NCBI RefSeq assembly: GCF_014762705.1
Contig: NZ_JABURL010000016.1
Span: 28,796 to 92,795 of the forward strand
Source of the DNA: Cyclobacterium sp.
GTDB lineage: Bacteria; Bacteroidota; Bacteroidia; Cytophagales; Cyclobacteriaceae
Reading direction: 5' to 3'
Length of the DNA: 64,000 nucleotides
In this document: in pieces, positions 43,001-51,833 of the stretch
Layout: each line of letters starts with the position of its first letter
Position numbering within the stretch: position 1 is the first letter of the stretch
Translations under genes and position numbers: made by a program
Notes under the pieces: model-generated
What the model was told of the DNA's origin: nothing
Databases searched by the model: none
What the model saw: the letters and a program-made list of their open reading frames with translations, nothing else

Positions 43001-45215
43001 TGGGTGTAACCCCTCCACATTTAACCAGAATGCAGTGGATGCCATGCCCGGAACCAGTAATCTGGGTCTGCCGGCCTTTGTTCAAAATTCAGGCAGCAAT
43101 ATACCCGATCCCAGTCTTAATGGTCCTGACAGACTTTGCTTGAGTGATGAAGAAGGGGCTGTTGGATTGTTTGAAGGGGGAGGAGAACCGGATATAGATA
43201 CCTATAACTGGACCATTTTCAACGAGGATGGAGAAGTGGTGGACGAATTCCTAAATGGAGGAGAGGATTTTCAGGATCTGGAATATGCTTTTGACACGGT
43301 AGGGGTATTTACCGTACAACTGGAAGTTGACCGATGCGGGACACCCTGGGAGGAGGTTTTTTCTATGGAGGTGGAAGTATTGGCCTCGCCTGAAATCATC
43401 CTTCCTGATGAGGTGTCACTTTGTGGTGATACAAAGAATTTAGTGGCTGTGGATCCGGAAGATCCACGCTTGTCTGAATATGAATTTATCTGGGAGAATG
43501 CGGCAGGGGAAATTATTGGAGATTCCAATGAACTGGAAGTGACAGAAGAAAGTATATACACCGTAACGGTATCTTATGCCCTGCCGGCTGGTGCGGATGA
43601 TGAGGTATTTGAAACCTGCCCGGTTACCCAATCGGTATTCGTTGGTCCTCCCTTTGAATTTGAACTGGAGCAGTCCGCAGAAGAGGTTTGTTATGGTGAG
43701 GATGTTACCTTCAATCCGGACACACCTGTTTCCGGACTATGGTCCATAAGGCCGTCGGGAGGTGGTGATTTTGAGGTGTTGGGAGATACTCAGGTGCTGG
43801 AAATCAATACAGGAGATCTGGAGGGACCAGGCTCATTTGATCTCTTGTTCCAGGCCCGGGACCCACAAGACAGCACCTGTACGGTGGAGAGAACAGCCAG
43901 TTTGTTGGTTAACCCCGTTCCCGAATTTATAATTGAAGCCATAAGTCCTGCTCAAAGTTGTGAGATAGGAGATGGTAGCATTCTTTTGGAAGCAGGCACT
44001 CCTTTGGACAGTTTGGTGTCTGAGGATACAGATGAAATTTTTCTGGACCTTCAGGCGGGTGAAGAAATTGAGTTCACTGCTCTTGCTCCGGGGACTTATA
44101 CTTTTACGGCTTATTCAGGCGGGTGTCCTGCTTCCCAGGTGGCGGTAATCGAAAATGCCAGCCCTCCTTCAGATACAGTTTATGATGTTGAAGTTGCTCC
44201 TGAATCCTGTACGGAAAATGGTGTCCAGGAGGGGGCGGTTTCCATTTTCTTTAACAATGGTCCTGCTTCTGGCAGCTATCGCATTCAAAACCTGACAACA
44301 GGAGAAGAATTTGAAGCGACTTTTGCAGGTGAAGACAGTATTCAGGTGGATTTGCCTCAGGGGGAATACCTGGTGGAAGTCACAGATTTGGGAGGCTGTG
44401 CAGTCCCTGATCCGGAAATATATTCCATCGGCACCGGAAATGAGGCTGAGGTAGTTTTGAGTAGTCCGGGTTTATGTGGGGGAGTTTTGAGTACCGAAAT
44501 CATTGCTGAAGCGGATTTTTCTCAGGTTGAGCAGATTGAGTGGTATTATCAGGTAGGAGCAGGAAGCACAAGGATTGTGGGAGAATCGGATTCTGTTTTG
44601 GTAGTTGAAAATCCGGGTACTTACGAGATTCGTTTGCTTAGCTCAACCGGATGTCTGCTTGGGTCGGAATCCATAGAAATTATTTTTTCCGATGCCACGC
44701 CCCCTGTACTGTTGGATAATTATGAAATATGCAATTCAACAGGAGACTTGGTTACCCTGGATGTGGGGATTTGGGCATCCTATGAATGGTACAGGGATGA
44801 GGTGCTGGTTAGCGAAGAACCGGCATTTGTTCCTGAATTGGCCGGTTCCTACGAGTTGAGGGTTATGGATGAAGCAGGCTGTGATTTCACTATAAATTTT
44901 ACTGTAGAAGAAATTTGTGATATTGACGTTAGGTTTCCCAATGCCATCAGGCCGGACGATCCAAACAGGAATTTCGTAATTTATACCCAGGGACAGATAG
45001 ACACATTGGTGGTTTATATCTACAACCGGTGGGGAGAATTGGTTTATTTTTGTGAAGAGACCAATGTTGCCGAAAACGTGTCCGTATGCAGTTGGGATGG
45101 AATAGTCAATGGAAAAAAAGTTCCAGTGGGAACATATCCTGTGGTTGTGAAGTTTACCAACGAAGAACAAATGATTGCAAGAACCTTAAGAGAAGCCATA
45201 GTAGTAATAGATTGA
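40095..45215 (+). CDS. Large secreted protein with two propeller-like modules and T9SS type B-like C-terminal sorting domain
   Basis: Signal peptide; NEWIFGYCEGG...FYTDG and NIWYFGDGAGLDF...FYTDGQTVWD modules; C-terminal VYIYNRWGELVYF...WDGIVNGKKVPVGTYPVVVKF. Confidence 0.92.
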   Translation: MKSNYFNTIFDFIFKAIFLFIGLNVPLMGYSQGFNDNEWIFGYCEGGENNYISFGKDGRAQVATLPGNITLGKNNAAMAIDPITGEILFYTDGALVYNYLNDAMQGVVGELGGMETERQSVAIASLDFDPNPGGAKEFYIFYISPAGQLEYSLVDMNEQGGAPLNQPPAGAVSAGGTIGNATGAILVVKSGSSPNYLLSVEGGNLISRRLEDLQGEFTETATLSLDADPASIFFDEASETLYLIPAGTGEDILAVPFDPDSGLFGTPEPIEGTGGTDSIGGVSVSPEGDFLYYSRGDELFRIFINEEEIDPELDPSEIPEAGPVNLPLANEIHSIYDLKYGPDDQLYYIYEEVEGGPQYVGRVTNPDEWILAGVDIEELPFNGADFCGTVFPQFAPTSDVNPMADFTWQPEMPCMNNPLQLTSMVSPLNYQPVSFEWEILPPLTDEEGEEIEMDLNAEHLLLPRDATSEQQVTVNLTVTYANGETSNVTKNITFTENNLTVQFNPADTTLCDPSCLDLMPLVEAQSGEEGGGQGGGQPGGGGGIGGIPGTGQQPGGGQGQQQQNYEYFWSNKREEGWGPEAPNEICRPGFYWVLVREQGSSCYAYASIRVKMWDVEDQSNNIWYFGDGAGLDFNPDPDDPDAPTPRPIENPHPQNIPAGVTTVSDQAGQVLFYTDGQTVWDLNGNPMQNGEDIGGDNISTGSVLAIPVASDETLYYLFTTQQGAGGENEVKYSLVDIKGDNPDGIGNVVTKDNFLFSPSTEHATAFNSGDTTWVVFHEKGNDTFRMYPVSSEGIGQPVFNSIGGNHDFGDGIGTMKLSGDGSKLAVAYSEGGTNKVDIFDFDQSTGELEIYASLDLGSDGDIYGLEFSSDASRIFVSYRNGGPGVEEFYIQETEAGDEDDPDSPDTSACSECFVNATDQDAIESCILDSRATVSGTGGLDLGAVQIGPDGQIYVAVVGSNQIGQIQIGSGCNPSTFNQNAVDAMPGTSNLGLPAFVQNSGSNIPDPSLNGPDRLCLSDEEGAVGLFEGGGEPDIDTYNWTIFNEDGEVVDEFLNGGEDFQDLEYAFDTVGVFTVQLEVDRCGTPWEEVFSMEVEVLASPEIILPDEVSLCGDTKNLVAVDPEDPRLSEYEFIWENAAGEIIGDSNELEVTEESIYTVTVSYALPAGADDEVFETCPVTQSVFVGPPFEFELEQSAEEVCYGEDVTFNPDTPVSGLWSIRPSGGGDFEVLGDTQVLEINTGDLEGPGSFDLLFQARDPQDSTCTVERTASLLVNPVPEFIIEAISPAQSCEIGDGSILLEAGTPLDSLVSEDTDEIFLDLQAGEEIEFTALAPGTYTFTAYSGGCPASQVAVIENASPPSDTVYDVEVAPESCTENGVQEGAVSIFFNNGPASGSYRIQNLTTGEEFEATFAGEDSIQVDLPQGEYLVEVTDLGGCAVPDPEIYSIGTGNEAEVVLSSPGLCGGVLSTEIIAEADFSQVEQIEWYYQVGAGSTRIVGESDSVLVVENPGTYEIRLLSSTGCLLGSESIEIIFSDATPPVLLDNYEICNSTGDLVTLDVGIWASYEWYRDEVLVSEEPAFVPELAGSYELRVMDEAGCDFTINFTVEEICDIDVRFPNAIRPDDPNRNFVIYTQGQIDTLVVYIYNRWGELVYFCEETNVAENVSVCSWDGIVNGKKVPVGTYPVVVKFTNEEQMIARTLREAIVVID
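41669..41787 (+). repeat. Gly/Gln-rich low-complexity linker within the large T9SS protein
   Basis: Encodes SGEEGGGQGGGQPGGGGGIGGIPGTGQQPGGGQGQQQQN. Confidence 0.85.
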
Positions 45216-45217
45216 CG

Positions 45218-45970
45218 ATGATAGTATTGATTTCACCCGCAAAAACACTGGATTACAGTACCACAGAAATAGGATTGATATCCCAACCAGCATTTCAAAA
45301 GGAAACCAAAGAACTGGTTGGGATTTTGAAAAAAAAATCAAGTAAAGCGATACGTGAACTCATGCATGTGAGTGATAATATTGCCCGGCTGAATGAAGAA
45401 CGGTATCAGCAATTTGGGGATGAATTTACCATTGAAAATTCCAAACAGGCTCTTTTGGCATTTAAAGGAGATGTTTACACCCATATAGATGTGGATGCTT
45501 TTTCGGAAGATGAATTTGCCTTTGCCCAGGAGCACCTCAGGATATTATCCGGACTTTATGGACTTCTACGGCCTATGGACCTTATTCAACCATACCGCCT
45601 GGAAATGAAAACAAAACTAAAGAATAAAAAAGGGAAGGATTTGTATGGTTTTTGGGGAAATAAAATAACCGCTGCTATAAATGAAGCAGCAGCTGGTGCG
45701 CCGATTATTAATTTGGCCTCAAAGGAATATTTCAAATCAGTAAACAGGAAAGCACTGAAGGCCAGAGTAATTGAAATTGTTTTTAAAGAATTTAAGAATG
45801 GGGATTACAAAAATATAGGCATTTTTTCCAAGCAGGCCAGAGGGATGATGACTGATTTTATCATCAAAAATAAAATCGAAAATCCGGAAGAATTGAAAAC
45901 ATTTCATCAGGAGGGATACGAATTTGCTGCGAATAAAAGTGGAACTGATGAGTGGGTTTTTGTTCGGTAA
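45218..45970 (+). CDS. yaaA: Peroxide stress protein YaaA (DUF328/UPF0246)
   Basis: MIVLISPAKTLDYS N-terminus, LRILSGLYGLLRPMDLIQPYRLEM. Start corrected from 45086 to 45218, 2 nt after the upstream stop. Confidence 0.94.
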   Translation: MIVLISPAKTLDYSTTEIGLISQPAFQKETKELVGILKKKSSKAIRELMHVSDNIARLNEERYQQFGDEFTIENSKQALLAFKGDVYTHIDVDAFSEDEFAFAQEHLRILSGLYGLLRPMDLIQPYRLEMKTKLKNKKGKDLYGFWGNKITAAINEAAAGAPIINLASKEYFKSVNRKALKARVIEIVFKEFKNGDYKNIGIFSKQARGMMTDFIIKNKIENPEELKTFHQEGYEFAANKSGTDEWVFVR

Positions 45971-46088
45971 TTGAAGAATTAGCTATTGGAAAAGGCAATT
46001 AATTCAGAAAAGCAAAAAACTGGTACCATATATGTTATCCAATTCCCTGGTCTGATTAATTTTACCTGATTTATAAATTTTGCCCAAT

Positions 46089-48764
46089 ATGTCGGTGCCA
46101 AAAAAGTTTGCAACTGCTTTATTTGCTGTATCCATGGTACTGGTTTTTACCATTGGTATTACCTCAATGAAAATACCGGCATCTTTGCGTGTAGAACCAA
46201 ATCTGCAAGGTCCTGAAGGGGTTTGCCTGAATGGGGCTTTTGCCTACGGGGATTTTTCTGCGGGAGGTGACCCGGCTACAGATCGGTATATATGGAGTAT
46301 CCTCGATGCTTCCGGTTTTGAAATTTTTTATGAGTCAGGAGGGGCTCAGGCTCAGGAAATTACTTTCCCATTCACTTCCACCGGGGTTTTTGATGTAAGC
46401 CTGAGGGTGATCCGGGGAGATAATCAAAACTATTACCAGGAAACCCTTTCCGTGAGTGTGGAAAGAGGACCCTCCTTTGTTTTGCCGCCTGATGTGGTTT
46501 TTTGTGGCAATGATCCGGTTACCCTTCAGGCACTAGACCCCAATGATCCAAATTTTTCCAGATATACCATTGAGTGGCTGAACCCAGCAAATACTGTTTT
46601 AGGTACGGGAAATACTTATATCGCCACCGAACCAGGAAGGTATTACGCTAAAGTGAGTTCAGTAGCTTGCGAAGCTGTGGCGACTACCTTTGTCGGTCCT
46701 TCCATAGCGGTAAATGTGGCTTCATCGGCTCAGGTGGCCTGTTTGGGCAGTACTGTTAGCTTTCGTCCTGATGCACCTTATCTGGCTTCCTGGGCTTACA
46801 GTAAAGATGGTCAGCAGGGAAGGACTTTTATTGAAAATGCTTACGAGTTAAATCTGAATACTGATAACCTTGAGGGATTGGGTAATTACACGATTTTTTT
46901 CAGCGTAGAAGATCCTGAGCGACCAGGTTGCAATGTGGAGAAATCTTTTCCACTTGAAATAAGGCCCGCTCCGGATTTTACATTAAGTAAAATAAGCGAT
47001 GCTGAAAGCTGTGCCATAGGGAATGGCGTTTTTGAGATTACCGCCAATACTGCCATTTCATCGATTACCATTTCTGGCGGGCAGCCTGAAACCATCAATC
47101 AAATTCCTGAAAATGGAAAACGGACCATCACAGACCTTGATCCCAAAGTCTATACCGTCACTGCAACCGTTGGTACTTGTACAATAAGCAAGTCCATAAG
47201 CATAGAAAATGAAAACCCTGATGAAGGAATAGATTTTGATGTCAGTTCATCTCCTTCCAGTTGTACTGCTTCAGGTGCAGGGAGAGGCCTGCTTCTTTTG
47301 GATTTTAAAGGCCTTTCGGTTTCAGGCTCCTACCGGATTTCCTCACAGGACGGAGACATCTTTCAGGATGATTTTCAAAATCAAACACAAATTGAGGTAG
47401 AGGTGCCCAAAGGGAATTACCGGGTAGAAGTAAGTGATAATGATGCCTGTAGCAGCACTAAATCGCAAGTTTATGAAGTGGAGGGCCCCAATCAGGTCGG
47501 TTTTTCTGTCCCTTCCACGCTTACAGTCTGTGAGCGGTATGAGCTTGTGCCACAAACCGGACAGGACCTTAGCTTTACTTTAATTGATCCGTCCGGCAAT
47601 GAAGTCAGTCGGGAAGCTAATGGGAGTTTCGCTATTGATCAAACTGGAAGCTACAGGCTTACTGGCCGTCCAGCGGACCCCGACTCACCATTGTGTCCCA
47701 GAACGAGAGTTTTGGAAGTAACCGTAAATGAGCCCTTGGAGTACGATTACAGCCAGCGTGTTATTGATTGTTTCGGAAATCAGATTTTTAGTGCAGAGTT
47801 ATTTGATAATAATCCCGGAGATGTAATTATTCGGTGGATGTCAGCAGATCGGACCATATTGGGCAGAGAATTGGAGTTTTTCCCCCCTACCACTGGTACA
47901 TTTTTGTTGGAGGTTCAGCCTCGGTCGAGCAGCAGTTGCCCTGTGAATCCCATTTCATTTGAAGTGAGTATTCAGGCCAATGATGGCTCGGTTTATATCG
48001 AGGGATCGCCCTTGTGCAGTGGTGATTCTTTTACCCGGTTGCAGGCTGTCGTTTCCGGAGATCCTGGCAACAAGGTGGAATGGTATAAGATTGATCCGGA
48101 GTTGGGTAATACCTGGCTTTTTGAATTGGATGGTCAAATGGAAATTGAGGTTGAAGAACCCGGCGTTTACGAAGTTGTTTTGAGAAATGAAATAAACTGC
48201 AGGTTGGAAAGTGCGGTTTACGAAGTTGCCCAATTTGAGGCGCAAGGCCTTGATTTGGCAGATAGTTATGTTTTGTGTAGTGCTGAAAATATCAGCCCTA
48301 CCATATCACCGGGAGAGTTTGCATCTTATTCCTGGTCTTTGGAGGGAACAATAGTCAGTGATACTCCTAGTTACAGACCCACCTCGCCTGGAACCTATGA
48401 ACTTACGGTCATTGACGATAATGGCTGCGAGCAGGTAGTGTCCTTTGTGGTGGAGGAGGGATGCGAGGTATTGGTAAGGTACCCCAATGCCCTAATCCCG
48501 GGAGATCCTCAAAGGGATTTTAAACTATTTGTCGATGAAGATATAGATTGGGTAGAAATATTTATTTACAATAGAAATGGTGCCCTGGTTTATCACTGTG
48601 AAAGCCAGAATGAAGATGGATCACTTTCGGTTTGTATTTGGGATGGAATGGTAGACGGGAAACAAGCTATTTCAGGTAGTTATCCGATGATTGTTAAATA
48701 CAGGAGTGAGGTTTTGGGTTTGGATAAAACCGAGAAAAGATCCGTCACGGTTATTGGTAATTGA
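46089..48764 (+). CDS. Secreted protein with T9SS type B-like C-terminal domain, paralogous to the C-terminal part of the 40095-45215 product
   Basis: Colinear segments with the first protein (LQGPEGVCL / LNGPDRLCL; C-terminal VEIFIYNRNGALVYHC...WDGMVDGKQ). Start set at ATG 46089. Confidence 0.88.
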   Translation: MSVPKKFATALFAVSMVLVFTIGITSMKIPASLRVEPNLQGPEGVCLNGAFAYGDFSAGGDPATDRYIWSILDASGFEIFYESGGAQAQEITFPFTSTGVFDVSLRVIRGDNQNYYQETLSVSVERGPSFVLPPDVVFCGNDPVTLQALDPNDPNFSRYTIEWLNPANTVLGTGNTYIATEPGRYYAKVSSVACEAVATTFVGPSIAVNVASSAQVACLGSTVSFRPDAPYLASWAYSKDGQQGRTFIENAYELNLNTDNLEGLGNYTIFFSVEDPERPGCNVEKSFPLEIRPAPDFTLSKISDAESCAIGNGVFEITANTAISSITISGGQPETINQIPENGKRTITDLDPKVYTVTATVGTCTISKSISIENENPDEGIDFDVSSSPSSCTASGAGRGLLLLDFKGLSVSGSYRISSQDGDIFQDDFQNQTQIEVEVPKGNYRVEVSDNDACSSTKSQVYEVEGPNQVGFSVPSTLTVCERYELVPQTGQDLSFTLIDPSGNEVSREANGSFAIDQTGSYRLTGRPADPDSPLCPRTRVLEVTVNEPLEYDYSQRVIDCFGNQIFSAELFDNNPGDVIIRWMSADRTILGRELEFFPPTTGTFLLEVQPRSSSSCPVNPISFEVSIQANDGSVYIEGSPLCSGDSFTRLQAVVSGDPGNKVEWYKIDPELGNTWLFELDGQMEIEVEEPGVYEVVLRNEINCRLESAVYEVAQFEAQGLDLADSYVLCSAENISPTISPGEFASYSWSLEGTIVSDTPSYRPTSPGTYELTVIDDNGCEQVVSFVVEEGCEVLVRYPNALIPGDPQRDFKLFVDEDIDWVEIFIYNRNGALVYHCESQNEDGSLSVCIWDGMVDGKQAISGSYPMIVKYRSEVLGLDKTEKRSVTVIGN

Positions 48765-49284
48765 TATAATTGGGTGGCGTGATGTTTTGGAGCCTGAGGT
48801 AGACGATCATCTGGGCCCTATGGTGGCTTACATGGTCTGCCAACAAAAGGAGGAATTGTCTTCTGGTGCGTGTAAAATCGGCATAGCTCCCTTTTTCATC
48901 TAGTCTTTCGGGATCGAAAGTAGCTATCAATCGTTTTGCACGATCGAATTCCTTTTCAGCTATCCGAATCATTTGTTGCTTGGTTTTTCCTTCGGATTTA
49001 AATTCTTCCCACCGAATGCCAGATTCCCGGCCATCAAATTTGCTAAAGGCATGCCAGTCAATTATCAGGGCCACATGCATTAATTGTTCCGCAAAATTCA
49101 TCCCTTCTTCATAGACTTTTTCATGGTATTTATCTTCAGGCATGGCTTCTGCCACGGCAAGAAAATATTTTTTGGAATTCTCCCATCTTTCCAAAAAATC
49201 CCTTAGAAATGGATCTTCCTGTCCAATGCTCATAAAAACAAAAGCATTCATCAGGAATAGGATAAAGGTCACTTTAACTTTCAT
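48751..49284 (-). CDS. DinB family protein
   Basis: Helical bundle; LMHVALIIDWHAF and LLADHVSHHRAQMIVYLR His motifs. Confidence 0.88.
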   Translation of the reverse strand: MKVKVTFILFLMNAFVFMSIGQEDPFLRDFLERWENSKKYFLAVAEAMPEDKYHEKVYEEGMNFAEQLMHVALIIDWHAFSKFDGRESGIRWEEFKSEGKTKQQMIRIAEKEFDRAKRLIATFDPERLDEKGSYADFTRTRRQFLLLLADHVSHHRAQMIVYLRLQNITPPNYINYQ

Positions 49285-49387
49285 GGTTATTTTTGATTAT
49301 TGTACACCATATGTTTTAACATTGGTTATTTAAGTAATACTTTAAATCCGCAACATAACACTTTAATCAACTGATTAATCGGGGTAA

Positions 49388-49455
49388 AAACCTGTCAGGT
49401 TTCCTCCACTCAAAGTTTGATGTTGGTTGAATATCAATATAAACCTGACAGGTTT
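49388..49455. repeat. Paired AAACCTGWCAGGTTT palindromic repeats (REP-like)
   Basis: AAACCTGTCAGGTTT (49388-49402) and its exact reverse complement AAACCTGACAGGTTT (49441-49455); each is itself a near-palindrome. Confidence 0.85.
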
Positions 49456-49520
49456 GCGGATTTTGGATAATAAATTAATTGAAAATAGCAATTTAAGCTT
49501 ACATTTAATAATTGGAGATC

Positions 49521-50141
49521 ATGAAAACATTCTGGGACGAAAGGTATAAAGATGAAAAATATGTCTATGGAGAAGCTCCTAATGCATTTTTTGCTTCAAG
49601 ACTGTCAGGGCTAAAACCGGGAAAATTATTGTTACCGGCGGAAGGTGAGGGCAGGAATGCCGTCTTTGCAGCCAAATCCGGCTGGAAGGTGCAGGCGTTT
49701 GATTGGAGTGAGGAAGGATTAAAAAAGGCAGAAAAGCTAGCGGATAGAGAAAAGGTACACATTTCCTATCAAGTGGGTGCCATGGAAGAAATCCACTACG
49801 AACCAGAAACCTTTGATGCCCTGGGCCTGATATTCGCTCATTTTCCGGTAGCTAATCGCAGGGTTTATCATCAGAAACTTAGTGATTTCCTAAAACCGGG
49901 AGGATATTTAATCTTGGAGGGCTTCAGCAAGGCCCATCTGCAGTTCAATACTGAAAACCCGAAGGCAGGAGGGCCAAAAAATGAAGGAATGCTTTTTTCA
50001 CTGGAAAATATTCGAAACGATTTCCCTGATTTTGACTGGGAATTGCTGGAAGAAGTACATGAAGAACTGAATGAAGGTGCATTTCATGTAGGTAAGGCAG
50101 CATTGATCAGGGCATTTGGAAGAAAGAAAAAGACCAATTAA
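49521..50141 (+). CDS. Class I SAM-dependent methyltransferase
   Basis: MKTFWDERYKDEKYVYGEAPNAF, LLLPAEGEGRNAVFAAKSGWKVQAFDWSEEGL. Confidence 0.92.
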   Translation: MKTFWDERYKDEKYVYGEAPNAFFASRLSGLKPGKLLLPAEGEGRNAVFAAKSGWKVQAFDWSEEGLKKAEKLADREKVHISYQVGAMEEIHYEPETFDALGLIFAHFPVANRRVYHQKLSDFLKPGGYLILEGFSKAHLQFNTENPKAGGPKNEGMLFSLENIRNDFPDFDWELLEEVHEELNEGAFHVGKAALIRAFGRKKKTN

Positions 50142-50144
50142 AAA

Positions 50145-51746
50145 ATGAATAGTATGAATTTACTTTACAGGCGAATTAAATTACTTAACTTCTTATTTTT
50201 ATTGTTTTTTTATTCTTGCACGGGACAGCGTGGATATGAGAATGCAGTAACGGATTTTCCCTATGAAGAATGGACGATTGAGGACTTCCGTCTAGGTTAT
50301 GAAGACGGATCCCTTTCAGTCAGGGAAGTGGTGGAGGCCTACCTCAAACGCATTGCCGAGATCGATCAGTCAGGCCCGGAATTAAAATCGGTATTGCAGG
50401 TTAATCCTGATGCACTGGCTATAGCTGATTCACTGGATCAATTGCGCATTGAAGGCAACGTTACCGGGATTTTATTTGGGATACCTGTATTGCTTAAAGA
50501 TAATCTGGATACCCATGACAAAATGGCTACTACCGCAGGATCCAGGGCATTGGCAGGCTCTATGCCCCTGAAAGATAGTTTTGTAGCCAAGAAGCTACGG
50601 GAATCTGGAGCAGTAATTTTAGGGAAGGCCAATCTGAGTGAATGGGCCAATTTCAGGGGAGAACTTTCCAGCAGTGGTTGGAGTGGGATTGGGGGTCAAA
50701 CCAAAAACCCGTATTACCTGGATAGGAACCCCTGCGGGTCAAGTTCCGGTTCAGCGGTGAGCGTTTCGGCTAATTTATCCGTTCTGGCGATAGGAACCGA
50801 AACGAATGGATCCATTGTCTGCCCTTCCCATGCCAATGGGATTGTTGGTATCAAACCTACTGTAGGATTGGTGAGCCGTTCAGGTGTGATACCAATTTCT
50901 TTTACGCAGGATACCCCTGGTCCAATGGCCAGAACAGTCAGTGATGCAGCTATTGCACTGGGGTGTCTGGTAGGGGTAGATCCCGAAGATGAAAAAACCC
51001 TGGGCAGTGCAGGAAATTACCAAAGCGATTACCTGCCATTTCTGAAGGAAGATGGGTTAAAAGGAAAAAGAATCGGTTGGTTTAAAGGTCCTTCAGGCAG
51101 AAATTTTAAGGTGGACCAGCTTATGGAAAGGGCTGTAGCTCAAATGGAAAGTCTCGGAGCTACCATCATTCCAATAGAGCAGGTTGAACCTTCAGGAACA
51201 GGTTCCCATTCCTTTGAGGTGATGCTGTATGAATACAAGGATGGTTTAAATCGGTATTTTGCGGGTTTGGGACCCAAAGCTCCTATAAAGAGTCTGGAAG
51301 ATTTGATAAGCTTCAATAAGGAAGACAGCATTTCTCTGGAAAATTACAATCAGGTTTACCTGGAGCAGGCGCAGGAAAAGGGGGACCTGACCGACCAGGC
51401 TTATTTGGATGCCCTCAGTTCATTGAATCGGATGAGCAGGGAGGAAGGGATAGACAAGGTACTTCAAGCCCAGGATTTGGATGCCATTATTGCCCCTACA
51501 GGAAGCCCGGCCTGGAAAACCGACCTGGTAAACGGTGATAGCTTTCAACTGGGGAGTTCGTCTCCGGCTGCCCATGCGGGTTATCCCAACATTACCCTTC
51601 CCATGGGATTTGTGGGAGGCTTACCTGTGGGGATTTCCGTTTTTGGCACAGCCTGGTCTGAGCCGACATTGCTGGAAATAGCTTATGCCTACGAACAAGG
51701 TACCCATCACCGTAAACCTCCCAAATTTATTAGCGGGACCCATTGA
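50145..51746 (+). CDS. Amidase-signature enzyme, probable lipoprotein
   Basis: GSSSGSAVSVSANLSVLAIGTETNGSIVCPSHANGIVGIKPTVGLVSR; lipobox-like FFYSC. Confidence 0.94.
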   Translation: MNSMNLLYRRIKLLNFLFLLFFYSCTGQRGYENAVTDFPYEEWTIEDFRLGYEDGSLSVREVVEAYLKRIAEIDQSGPELKSVLQVNPDALAIADSLDQLRIEGNVTGILFGIPVLLKDNLDTHDKMATTAGSRALAGSMPLKDSFVAKKLRESGAVILGKANLSEWANFRGELSSSGWSGIGGQTKNPYYLDRNPCGSSSGSAVSVSANLSVLAIGTETNGSIVCPSHANGIVGIKPTVGLVSRSGVIPISFTQDTPGPMARTVSDAAIALGCLVGVDPEDEKTLGSAGNYQSDYLPFLKEDGLKGKRIGWFKGPSGRNFKVDQLMERAVAQMESLGATIIPIEQVEPSGTGSHSFEVMLYEYKDGLNRYFAGLGPKAPIKSLEDLISFNKEDSISLENYNQVYLEQAQEKGDLTDQAYLDALSSLNRMSREEGIDKVLQAQDLDAIIAPTGSPAWKTDLVNGDSFQLGSSSPAAHAGYPNITLPMGFVGGLPVGISVFGTAWSEPTLLEIAYAYEQGTHHRKPPKFISGTH

Positions 51747-51833
51747 AATGGTCTTTCATCGGAATATTTCACGTGTACTTCTCTTAATTTTTCGAATTTA
51801 TTTGGTAAACTTGAGGAAAATAACTTTTGATAT

